NCBI GenBank assembly: GCA_050732995.1
Contig: JBOHSA010000051.1
Coordinates: 1 to 9,320 of the forward strand
Direction of reading: 5' to 3'
Length of the DNA stretch: 9,320 nucleotides
From: JBOHSA01 sp050732995
GTDB lineage: Bacteria; Gemmatimonadota; Gemmatimonadetes; Gemmatimonadales; GWC2-71-9
The notes below the pieces were generated by a model that saw nothing but the letters and a program-made list of their open reading frames with translations, had not been told where the DNA came from and ran no database searches. Positions 1-5,822 of this stretch are shown here, in pieces (within the stretch, counting starts at the first letter, position 1; every line of letters begins with the position of its first letter). The position numbers were made by a program, and so were the translations under genes.

Positions 1-23
1 CACCGAGCGCGGCCGCGAGTGCG

Positions 24-416
24 CTAGCGCGCCACGATCGTCGCACGTGATTCCTCAAGCCGCCCGCCTCCCGGTCCGCCCCACCGGGCGTGCAGCGCCC
101 AGCCGAGCGCGGCGCCGGCGATCAACGCGCCGATGACCGCCAGCGCGAGCGTGCGTCCCCGGATCACCGGCCGGGGCACGGTCCGGGCGTGCGGATCCCC
201 GGCGGCGCTGGCGATGGCCGCGCGCAACTCGAGGTGACTCGCCCGAGCGCCGGCACAGTGCGTGCACGTCGCCAAATGGCGGGCTAGCGCGACCCGCTGC
301 AGCAGCGACAGCTCGCCGTCCAGCTCGGCGTCGATCTGCCGCACCCAGTGCTCGTGCTCCTCCGCCGGGGGAGGCGGGGAGGAGGCGGGGGGAGTGGGTG
401 AACCTGACCCGGTCAT
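24..416 (-). CDS. Zinc-finger anti-sigma-like single-pass membrane protein
   Basis: A 130-residue protein. Residues 47-54 read HLATCTHC, matching the H-x3-C-x2-C pattern of zinc-binding anti-sigma (ZAS) domains, which hold ECF sigma factors inactive on the cytoplasmic side. The acidic stretch before it (QIDAELDGELSLLQ, about 27-40) also fits the family. One hydrophobic segment at about 89-108 is a likely TM helix, followed by only about 20 periplasmic residues, so any sensor domain is minimal. The N-terminus is Pro/Ser-rich low complexity. The ATG overlaps the stop of the upstream membrane-protein gene (ATGA, 413-416), so translation is probably coupled. No sigma factor gene lies on the visible upstream side, which is unusual for this family; a partner could be elsewhere. 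The ZAS motif is seen directly; anti-sigma function is inferred. It could instead be a generic zinc-finger membrane regulator. Confidence 0.75.
   Translation of the reverse strand: MTGSGSPTPPASSPPPPAEEHEHWVRQIDAELDGELSLLQRVALARHLATCTHCAGARASHLELRAAIASAAGDPHARTVPRPVIRGRTLALAVIGALIAGAALGWALHARWGGPGGGRLEESRATIVAR
367..398 (+). other. Potential G-quadruplex sequence
   Basis: Four G-tracts of 5, 4, 6 and 3 (367-371, 376-379, 387-392, 396-398) are separated by loops of 4, 7 and 3 nt, satisfying the G3+N1-7 rule. They lie on the plus strand, the template for the minus-strand zinc-finger gene, within its first codons, where they encode the Pro/Ser-rich leader. Formation in vivo is not shown, and in such GC-rich DNA this can arise by chance. 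Confidence 0.35.
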
Positions 417-865
417 CCCGTGGGCGTCCGGCGGGCGACCAGCAGCTCCCGCGCGTTGGGGTACTTGGTGAGCAGCCGGTCGAGCAGGGCGTCGGCCAGG
501 GGTTTGTTGTGCCGGTGCACCCGGTAGATCTCGGCCAGGCGGATGCCTTTCAGGATCTCGCGCTCCGGCTCGATCGGCTGCGCGATGTCGTGCTCCAGCA
601 TCGTAGCCTCCTCGTCCACGGTGATCGCCCGGCCGCCGCCGCTCAACACGTCGATCAGGAACCCGCCGAGGGGCTCGAGCACCGTGTGCACGACGTCGGC
701 GACGATCCCCCAGGCGACCCACAGGGCCAGAATCAGCGCCCCCGCGCGCCAGTTCAGCGCCCCCGCCGAGACGGAGGACCAGACGAACGCGGCGGTGGCG
801 ATAGCGAGCGCGACGCCGAAAATGCCCCGTACTACGGCGATCGGGCTGGGCGGATCGAAGGTCAC
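413..865 (-). CDS. Two-TM membrane protein of unknown function
   Basis: 150 residues from the GTG at 865. I do not recognise a family. Two hydrophobic segments, about residues 10-31 and 41-61, are likely TM helices. The soluble C-terminal half (about 75-150) is charged and helical, ending in a stretch resembling a single TPR-like helix pair (PLADALLDRLLTKYPNARELL). The frame stays open further upstream to about 1057, but that part would overlap the divergent asparaginase gene and its promoter and is Arg-rich, so the GTG just before the first hydrophobic segment was chosen. No good Shine-Dalgarno is visible there, so the start is uncertain. It is coupled by an ATGA overlap to the downstream zinc-finger protein, suggesting joint function at the inner membrane. 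Confidence 0.65.
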   Translation of the reverse strand: MTFDPPSPIAVVRGIFGVALAIATAAFVWSSVSAGALNWRAGALILALWVAWGIVADVVHTVLEPLGGFLIDVLSGGGRAITVDEEATMLEHDIAQPIEPEREILKGIRLAEIYRVHRHNKPLADALLDRLLTKYPNARELLVARRTPTG

Positions 866-902
866 GCTCGGGAACGTAGAAGCGCCGCGCGCCGCGAGCA
901 AG

Positions 903-931
903 TTGACAGCGGCCGTGGGAGCGGGTAAAAC
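903..931 (+). promoter_or_regulatory. Sigma70-like promoter for the asparaginase-barrel pair
   Basis: A perfect TTGACA at 903-908 is followed, after 17 bp, by TAAAAC at 926-931 (4 of 6 matches to TATAAT, lacking the conserved final T). The expected transcript start is near 938, about 25 nt upstream of the GTG at 964. It sits in the only intergenic gap between the two divergent gene groups. A housekeeping sigma factor with this consensus is assumed for the host. Confidence 0.5.
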
Positions 932-953
932 GTAGGCACCTCCCGTCACCGAC

Positions 954-957
954 GGAG
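954..957 (+). promoter_or_regulatory. Ribosome binding site fixing the GTG at 964
   Basis: GGAG at 954-957 lies 6 nt before GTG 964. It supports this non-ATG start, which also gives a complete Tat signal peptide beginning six residues before the twin arginine. Confidence 0.6.
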
Positions 958-963
958 TTTCCC

Positions 964-2019
964 GTGTCCGAGGCCGTATCGCGTCGCGAGTTCCTGCGGT
1001 CCACCGTCGGCGGCCTGGCCGCCGGCACGCTCGCCATCCCTCACCGCATGCGGCCACCCCGACCCCTGCCCGCCGCGAGCGCGTGGGCAGCGCAGCCCGT
1101 GATCGTCTCGAGCGCGAACGGCCTGCGCGCCGTGCAGCGGGCGTTCGACCTGATCATGCAAGGCACGGATCCACTCGACGCCGCCATCGAGGGCGTGAAG
1201 ATCCAGGAGCTCGACCCCAACGACGACTCGGTGGGCTACGGCGGCCTGCCCAACGCCGACGGCGTGGTCCAGCTTGACGCGTCGTGCATGCACGGACCGA
1301 CGCGCCGCGCCGGCGCCGTCGGGGCGCTCGAGGGCATCAAGACGCCGTCGGAGGTCGCCAAGCTCGTGCTCAAGTACACCGATCATGTGTTCCTGGTCGG
1401 CGAAGGCGCGCAACGATTCGCCCTGTCGTACGGCTTCCGGGAGGAGGACCTCCTCACGGAGCGTTCCCGGCAGGCATGGCTCAGGTGGCGCGCCAACCGC
1501 GACCCGGAGGACGACTTCCTCGACGTCCCCGAATCCGAGGCGATGGTGCGGCGCCCGACCGGGACGATCAACTGTGACGCCGTCACGCCGGGCGGCGATC
1601 TCGCCTCCGTGACCACGACCAGCGGCTTGTCCTGGAAGATTCCGGGCCGGGTGGGCGACAGCCCGATCATCGGCGCGGGGCAGTACTGCGACAACGACGC
1701 CGGCGCCGCCGGGTCGACGGGACGGGGGGAGGCGAACCTCAAGGCCTGCGGCGGGTTCCTGACGGTGGAGCACATGCGCCGGGGGATGAAGCCAACCGAC
1801 GCCTGCCTCGAGACGCTCAAGCGCGTGGTGCACATGACGGAGCAGCGGCTCCTCACGCCCGACGGCCGGCCGCGGTTTCAGCTCACCTTCTATGCGGTCA
1901 ACAAGCGGGGAGAGTTCGGCGCCGCCTCGCTCTACCCGAGCCGGTTCGCCATCCACGACGGGACCCAGGCCCGGATCGTCGATACGGCGCACCTGTACGC
2001 CCAGCCGCAGCCGCGCTAG
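964..2019 (+). CDS. Tat-exported glycosylasparaginase / N4-(GlcNAc)-L-asparaginase-type Ntn hydrolase
   Basis: 351 residues. The N-terminus carries a twin-arginine export signal (SRREFL at 6-11, then a hydrophobic segment to about 25), so it probably acts in the periplasm. The body matches the T2 Ntn-hydrolase family, which self-cleaves to expose a catalytic Thr and hydrolyses the N-acetylglucosamine-asparagine bond or isoaspartyl/asparaginyl substrates. The predicted nucleophile is Thr201 in GTINCDAV. Downstream hallmarks are TTTSG (217-221), GRVGDSPIIGAG (228-239) with presumed substrate-binding Arg229 and Asp232, the Thr-Gly pair 252-253 in STGRGE, and VEHMRRG (268-274). The residue before the nucleophile is Gly, where the classical enzymes have Asp (HDTIG). 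Length is normal for the family. The beta-barrel gene starts 4 nt after its stop, so the two are probably co-transcribed. Exact substrate is not decidable from sequence. Confidence 0.9.
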   Translation: MSEAVSRREFLRSTVGGLAAGTLAIPHRMRPPRPLPAASAWAAQPVIVSSANGLRAVQRAFDLIMQGTDPLDAAIEGVKIQELDPNDDSVGYGGLPNADGVVQLDASCMHGPTRRAGAVGALEGIKTPSEVAKLVLKYTDHVFLVGEGAQRFALSYGFREEDLLTERSRQAWLRWRANRDPEDDFLDVPESEAMVRRPTGTINCDAVTPGGDLASVTTTSGLSWKIPGRVGDSPIIGAGQYCDNDAGAAGSTGRGEANLKACGGFLTVEHMRRGMKPTDACLETLKRVVHMTEQRLLTPDGRPRFQLTFYAVNKRGEFGAASLYPSRFAIHDGTQARIVDTAHLYAQPQPR

Positions 2020-2023
2020 CCGC

Positions 2024-3187
2024 GTGCGGCGCGGTGCGGTAGTCCTGGCGCTGCTGGCCGGCGGCGCGCCGCTGCCCCTCCCCGTGCTCGCCCCCCGGCC
2101 GCTCGGCGCCCAGCGATTCTGGAAACACACCCTGTACCCGTACTTCTATTACAGCACGGTGGACGGGGTCTGGGGCGGCGGCCATTTCGGCCTCCACAGC
2201 CCGCTCGGCTACGTCGAGCGCCCGGAGCCGCATCTCGCCGCCGTCGCGCTCGACGCCTCGGCGAGCACGCAGGGAAGCTATGCCGTCGCGGCCGACGTCC
2301 AGGCGCCCGCCTGGTGGGAGGGCTGGCGCGTCGGGCTGACCTTCGCCGCCGCACGCGCCAACCGCCTCGGCTATTACGGCCTGGGCAACGACTCGCGCTA
2401 CGACAAAAGCAGCGTCACGGCCTCCAACCCGTATTTCTATCGCGTGAGCCGCACGACGCGGTCGGCGCGGCTGACCGTCCAGCGCCGGGTGGCGGGGCCG
2501 CTCCGGCTGCTCGCCGGCGCGTCCATCGAGCACGTGGACTTCCGCGAGCTGCCGGGCGGCAGCCAGTTCCGTTTCGATCACGCCTCGGGGGCGGTCGATT
2601 CGAGCACCGTGCCGTTCGACGACGCGGCGCTCAGGGCGGGCGTGATCCTGGACAGCCGCGACCACGAGGTCGACCCGCACCGCGGCGCGTTTCTGGAAGC
2701 GCTGGTGGCGAGCGGGAAGGGATACCGCCGAACGACGGTCGCCGCGCGGGCCTACGTCCGGCCGGCGGAGCGCCTCGTGCTCGCCGCCCGTCTGGCGGGC
2801 GAACGCATGTCGGGCGATCCCCCCGTCGCGACGCAGATGGTGATGGAGTCGAGCGAGCGCCCTTTCATCGCGGTCGGAGGCTACCGCTCGCTGCGCGGCT
2901 ACTACGACGCTCGATTCGTCGGGCCGGGAAAGCTGCTGGGCGGGCTCGAGGCGCGCTACGCCCTCGTGTGGGCCCCGTCCATCCTGGAAGTGAAGGTCGT
3001 CGGGTTCTACGACGCGGGCCGCGTGTTCGCCCCGGGTGAGGAGGTCACGATCACGAGCGACGGGCTGCACGCGAGCGGAGGCGCGGAGCTCGCCGCGCGG
3101 ATCCAGCGCAACGCCCTGATCGTGCTGGGCGCGGGGTTCGGCGCGGAGGGCGGGCAGATCCTGTTCGGGACGACGTGGAGCTATTGA
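2024..3187 (+). CDS. Outer-membrane beta-barrel, surface antigen (D15/Omp85-like) domain
   Basis: 387 residues from the GTG at 2024. A Sec signal peptide fits residues 1-30 (ending PLGAQ). The rest alternates short polar and aromatic strands as in a beta-barrel. Two features recall the C-terminal barrel of the BamA/TamA/D15 superfamily: GGYRSLRGYY with the RGY element at 291-293 (equivalent to the conserved loop-6 VRGF/Y) and FYDAGRVF at 328-335. The protein ends in Tyr (TTWSY), as expected for a terminal beta-signal strand. No POTRA repeats are present: the mature N-terminus goes straight into barrel-like sequence, so a BamA assembly role is unlikely; small-molecule or protein passage is a guess. 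The frame extends upstream into the asparaginase gene, but only the GTG gives a signal peptide. No Shine-Dalgarno is evident, so translation is probably coupled to the upstream gene. Confidence 0.8.
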   Translation: MRRGAVVLALLAGGAPLPLPVLAPRPLGAQRFWKHTLYPYFYYSTVDGVWGGGHFGLHSPLGYVERPEPHLAAVALDASASTQGSYAVAADVQAPAWWEGWRVGLTFAAARANRLGYYGLGNDSRYDKSSVTASNPYFYRVSRTTRSARLTVQRRVAGPLRLLAGASIEHVDFRELPGGSQFRFDHASGAVDSSTVPFDDAALRAGVILDSRDHEVDPHRGAFLEALVASGKGYRRTTVAARAYVRPAERLVLAARLAGERMSGDPPVATQMVMESSERPFIAVGGYRSLRGYYDARFVGPGKLLGGLEARYALVWAPSILEVKVVGFYDAGRVFAPGEEVTITSDGLHASGGAELAARIQRNALIVLGAGFGAEGGQILFGTTWSY

Positions 3188-3276
3188 GATTGCGGATTGT
3201 GGAATGCGGATTGCGGAATGGCTCGACCGGTCGTCGTGTCGTTCATTCCGCATTCCGCAATCCGAAATCCGCAATC
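3188..3276. repeat. Long inverted repeat built from 7-bp units, between convergent genes
   Basis: Arms 3188-3220 and 3244-3276 (33 bp each, 29 of 33 positions complementary plus one wobble) flank a 23-nt loop. Each arm reads as about 4.5 tandem heptads of the form AWTGCGG (for example ATTGCGG, AATGCGG) ending in AATG. The left arm begins at the base after the barrel gene's TGA (3185-3187); the right arm's last two bases are part of the dehydrogenase's TGA (antisense, 3275-3277). The hairpin could stop transcription from both sides, but neither arm is followed by a T-tract, so it is not a standard intrinsic terminator. The loop contains a perfect 10-bp palindrome, CGACCGGTCG (3224-3233). The structure is seen directly; its role is inferred. 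Confidence 0.85.
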
Positions 3277-4405
3277 AGATCTCCCGAATCTCGATCCCCC
3301 GCTTCCGGAGCTCGTCGATGTACGGATCAAACGGCACCGCCTCGTCGGGCGTGAGCACCCCGGGCGCCGCGATCCGGCCTCGGGCCTGCATCAGCCCGAT
3401 GATCGACAGGGAGTACCCGGTGGTGCGCATCATCGCGCTGATGCCGCGCCGCTCGTCGTAGCGATCGAGCAGCTCCCAGGCCGCCCGGCGCCCGTCGGTC
3501 CCCCGCACGTCCACCCGCAGCGCCACAACGTCCCGCGCGTCCCGCTTGGTAAGCCGGGGGGAAACCGAAGCGATGAACGCGTCCCGCGGCACCACGCGCC
3601 GGCCTTGCAGCCTGACCGGCTTCAGATCCAGCAGGCCGAGCGCCCGGATCGCCCGCATGAGGGCGGCGTGCCCCGGATAGCGCAGCGTCTTGTACTCCAT
3701 GGTGCGCACCCTTCCCTCGTGCGCCCACGGCAGCGTCGAGATGCCGCCGCCGGTGTGAAAGGCCTCGAGCGGGCCTACGGGTGGGGGGAACTCCACCGGC
3801 TCGACGTCCGAGAGCGCGTCGACGCGAGTCGGCGTGCCGTCGCGCAGCACCCAGGACGGCGTCGTGTAGTAGTCGAGCACGCCTTCGAGGGAGTACACGA
3901 TCTGATAGTTCAGCGGCGGCTCGGGGCGCTGCGGGAGCCCGCCCACGTAGATCTTCACGGCGTCCGCCCGTCCCACGCGGCGGATCCCTTCGGCGGCGAG
4001 GATGTTGACCATGCCCGGCGCGAGCCCGCAGTCGGGAATGACCGACACGCGCCGGCGCGCGGCGCCGCGGTGCAGCTTCTTCTGCCGGAACACGATGTCG
4101 GTGTTGCCGCCGAGGTCGGCGCAGTGGACGCCCCCCGCGACGGCCGCGCGGGTGACTCGGAGGTTATAGTAATACGGCAGGGCGCACAGCACCGCATCGT
4201 GGCCGCGCACCAGCCGACCGAGCCGCGACATGTCCTCGACATTCACGCGGGCGAGCCGCAGCCGCCGGCCCGCGGCCCGCAGAAACGGCGGCAGCCGGTT
4301 GGGCCGCCGGTCCGCCAGCGTCACGCGCTCGACCTCGACCTGTTGCAAGAGATCATACGCGCAGGCCGACCCCTGCAGCCCGGCGCCGAGCACCAGCATG
4401 CGCAC
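3275..4405 (-). CDS. Lysine 6-dehydrogenase-like, saccharopine dehydrogenase superfamily
   Basis: 376 residues from the GTG at 4405. A Rossmann dinucleotide motif opens the protein (VLGAGLQGSA, 5-14) with an acidic Asp32 after beta-2. The blocks IPDCGLAPG (123-131), YVGGLPQRPEPPLNY (153-167), SLEGVLDYYT (172-181), GPLEAFHTGGGISTL (211-225), MEYKTLRYPGHA (236-247) and the C-terminal MDELKKRG-like end (362-370) closely match my memory of bacterial L-lysine 6-dehydrogenase, which oxidatively deaminates the lysine side chain to a semialdehyde that cyclises to piperideine-6-carboxylate. The GTG start gives 'VRMLVLGAG', aligning with the start of that family; GGAGG at 4417-4421 lies 11 nt before it. 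An ATG at 4399 is the alternative. Divergent from a tetR gene 99 bp away, suggesting control by it. Other superfamily members act on different amino acids, so the substrate is inferred. Confidence 0.85.
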   Translation of the reverse strand: MRMLVLGAGLQGSACAYDLLQQVEVERVTLADRRPNRLPPFLRAAGRRLRLARVNVEDMSRLGRLVRGHDAVLCALPYYYNLRVTRAAVAGGVHCADLGGNTDIVFRQKKLHRGAARRRVSVIPDCGLAPGMVNILAAEGIRRVGRADAVKIYVGGLPQRPEPPLNYQIVYSLEGVLDYYTTPSWVLRDGTPTRVDALSDVEPVEFPPPVGPLEAFHTGGGISTLPWAHEGRVRTMEYKTLRYPGHAALMRAIRALGLLDLKPVRLQGRRVVPRDAFIASVSPRLTKRDARDVVALRVDVRGTDGRRAAWELLDRYDERRGISAMMRTTGYSLSIIGLMQARGRIAAPGVLTPDEAVPFDPYIDELRKRGIEIREI

Positions 4406-4461
4406 CGCGCGCACCACCTCCGAATTGTGGGGAAAGTACAGCGAGCGGCGGGAAAGGTAGC

Positions 4462-4471
4462 GGGGGCCCCC
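4462..4471. promoter_or_regulatory. Candidate operator palindrome between the dehydrogenase and tetR
   Basis: GGGGGCCCCC is a perfect 10-bp palindrome overlapping the -35 position of the tetR promoter. A second imperfect arrangement, TGTGGGG (4426-4432) with CCCCACA (4468-4474), spans the same gap. TetR proteins usually bind palindromes in the divergent spacer they control, so either is a candidate, but short GC palindromes are common in DNA of this composition. Confidence 0.25.
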
Positions 4472-4490
4472 ACAGGCGCCAAGCCTTCAT

Positions 4491-4496
4491 TAGATT
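4491..4496 (+). promoter_or_regulatory. -10 element of tetR, probable leaderless transcript
   Basis: TAGATT matches positions 1, 2, 4 and 6 of the -10 consensus and lies in the only AT-rich patch of the spacer. The predicted start point (about 4503) is within 2 nt of the ATG at 4505, and there is no Shine-Dalgarno upstream, so a leaderless mRNA is likely. No recognisable -35 is present. Confidence 0.35.
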
Positions 4497-4504
4497 CGCG
4501 TTCG

Positions 4505-5143
4505 ATGACTCAGGCCGATCTCACCCGCCAGCGCCTGGTCCGTGCCGCGCTCGAGCTGTTCACGGCCCAGGGCTACCATGTGACGACCACCCCCCAAATC
4601 GCCCGGAAGGCGGGCGTCGCCGAAGGGACGATCTACCGCCACTTCGACGGCAAGCAGCACCTGCTGAACGAGCTGTTTCGCGGGGCGGCGCGCTGGGCGC
4701 TGAAACTCATCCGGGAAGCGGACGGCGCCAAAGTGAGCCCGCGGGAAAAGCTGGCCGCGCTGGCGCGCGGGCTGGTCGAGGGAGCGACGCGGGAGCCCGC
4801 GGTCGTCCGGCTCTTCTTCCTGGTGCGGCCGGCCCCTCCAGGTCTGTTGGACGACCGGTCCAAGGAGGCCGCGCGTGAGTTCCGCGCGGGGCTGGAGAGT
4901 CTGGTGGCGCAGGGCAAGGCTGATGGCTCCGTGAAAACCGGACCGGCCGAAATCTGGGCCGCGGTCTGGCTGAGTGTCGTGACGCTGGCCTTGGACCGCG
5001 TCTCGGCCCGCGACTGGCCGGAGACGCACGCCGGGGTCGGTCAGACGCTCGCCGCGGCCTGGGACGCGATCGCCCTCGCCCCCGTTTCTTCCCCGTCCCC
5101 GAATATCTCGCACTCCCCGCTGTCCCCGCCCGCCCCCGCGTGA
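4505..5143 (+). CDS. TetR-family transcriptional regulator
   Basis: 212 residues. The N-terminal DNA-binding domain is typical: RLVRAALELFTAQGYHVTT (10-28) followed by the helix-turn-helix TPQIARKAGVAEGTIYRHF (29-47), with the conserved GTIYRHF end and K50/L53 start of helix 4. The C-terminal ligand-binding domain (about 50-194) is helical and not specific enough to name a ligand. The last 18 or so residues are a Ser/Pro-rich tail, which may be a stop-codon drift extension. The start is the ATG at 4505; the reading frame is open far upstream, but there it only runs antisense to the dehydrogenase gene. It most likely represses the divergent lysine-dehydrogenase-like gene and itself. The last codon overlaps the first codon of the downstream gene remnant (GTGA, 5140-5143). 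Confidence 0.92.
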   Translation: MTQADLTRQRLVRAALELFTAQGYHVTTTPQIARKAGVAEGTIYRHFDGKQHLLNELFRGAARWALKLIREADGAKVSPREKLAALARGLVEGATREPAVVRLFFLVRPAPPGLLDDRSKEAAREFRAGLESLVAQGKADGSVKTGPAEIWAAVWLSVVTLALDRVSARDWPETHAGVGQTLAAAWDAIALAPVSSPSPNISHSPLSPPAPA

Positions 5144-5319
5144 GCCCGCGCGTCGCCGGGCGGACCCTCACGCTGCCGCTCCCCGGTGGCTGGCGCTTCC
5201 GCCTTCTTCGGCGTGGGACTCGCGCCCGACGTGGGCGTCGCGCTCACGATCGACTCGAGGGCCGGGACGCGGCGCTCGAGCGGGCGCGGGAGTACGTGCG
5301 AAGCCGATCCGCTCCCTAG
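5140..5319 (+). pseudogene. Degraded C-terminal remnant, probably of an S41 (tail-specific) peptidase
   Basis: A 59-codon open frame starts at GTG 5140, overlapping the tetR stop, and ends at TAG 5317-5319. It does not look like one intact protein: the family-like pieces jump between frames. The first frame gives RTLTLPLPGGWRFR (5161-5199), a second frame gives FFGVGLAPDVGVALTIDS (5204-5256), and the first frame returns with GRDAALERAREYV (5260-5298). Joined, these resemble the end of S41 peptidases: a 'LPGGW' strand, then 'G-G-x-x-PDV-x-V-x-x-T' and a final 'GRD-x-x-LE-x-A' helix. The stretch between GWRF and FFGVG is shorter than usual, suggesting a deletion, followed by a one-base shift near 5257. 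High third-position GC follows the same frame switches. The catalytic domain is absent. Alternatively it is a real small protein coupled to tetR; I consider that less likely. Confidence 0.5.
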
Positions 5320-5822
5320 AAGATCCCGAAATCGAACTGCGGCTCGAGCCGCACGGGGGCGACGAGAATCCGTCCCCGCAACCGCACCGCGCCCACCCCG
5401 AGGGCGGAGTCCACGATCCACCGCACATAGCGCGCCTCGACTACGCCCGTGTCCGAGGGAATCGTCTCGAAGGTCGAATCGCGGCAAGTCACCGCCGACG
5501 GTACCGTATCGATCTGCAAGCCGCCGCGGTACACCGCGACGTTTTCCGCGCAGTCCGGCCGGAGCGTGACGAAGAAGCTCGTGCCGAGGAAGAGGTTGCG
5601 GATTTCATGGTACACCCAGATCGTGTCGCCGCGATCGGCCGAGCTTACCGTATCCCCGGGCACCGCGCAGCCACTGGGCCCCGTGGAGCACCCGTACGAG
5701 CCCAGCTCGTAGCTCAGGCGGAACGCCGTCGGGTCCGCGGAGGAGCAGGCGGCGACCAGCGCCGCGCCAGCCAGCGCGAGCCCGGCGATGGCCGCCACGA
5801 GACCGGCGGAGGCCCGCGTCAC
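5316..5822 (-). CDS. Small lipoprotein of unknown function
   Basis: 168 residues from the GTG at 5822, which overlaps the stop of the upstream hydrolase gene as GTGA. The N-terminus is a lipoprotein signal: a hydrophobic run (8-25) ending in LVAAC with lipidated Cys26 followed by Ser-Ser, so it should be membrane-anchored and exported. The mature part has four further Cys (45, 52, 91, 113), possibly two disulfides, and strand-rich sequence that may form a compact beta domain; I recognise no family. Its TAG stop shares the palindrome CTAG (5316-5319) with the stop of the convergent plus-strand remnant. As the last gene of the tight minus-strand operon, it may work with the exported hydrolase encoded just upstream, but nothing in the sequence proves it. 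Confidence 0.75.
   Translation of the reverse strand: MTRASAGLVAAIAGLALAGAALVAACSSADPTAFRLSYELGSYGCSTGPSGCAVPGDTVSSADRGDTIWVYHEIRNLFLGTSFFVTLRPDCAENVAVYRGGLQIDTVPSAVTCRDSTFETIPSDTGVVEARYVRWIVDSALGVGAVRLRGRILVAPVRLEPQFDFGIF

Noticed and set aside
1..23. Possible gene end or regulatory site at the left edge
   Set aside because: Too short, and no motif is visible.
946..2130. Minus-strand open frame of about 394 codons opposite the asparaginase gene
   Set aside because: Antisense shadow. The plus strand carries a full Ntn-hydrolase family signature with promoter and ribosome binding site.
3224..3233. CGACCGGTCG palindrome in the hairpin loop as a protein-binding site
   Set aside because: A single 10-bp GC-rich palindrome is expected by chance at this composition, and nothing else supports it.
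1898..3274. Minus-strand open frame of about 458 codons opposite the beta-barrel gene
   Set aside because: Arg/Ala/Gly-rich shadow of a high-GC gene. The plus-strand frame has signal peptide and barrel motifs, and the frame begins inside the intergenic hairpin.
3188..3276. Standard rho-independent terminator or CRISPR-like repeat
   Set aside because: No T-tract follows either arm, and there are no spacers. The 7-bp units are tandem without intervening unique sequence.
3197..4504. Upstream in-frame extension of the TetR frame by 436 codons
   Set aside because: It runs antisense to the conserved dehydrogenase gene and through the hairpin; TetR homology begins at the ATG at 4505.
5041..5487. 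Minus-strand open frame across the tetR/lipoprotein junction
   Set aside because: Low-complexity Arg-rich content, and it conflicts with TetR and the lipoprotein. The peptidase-like pieces lie on the plus strand.
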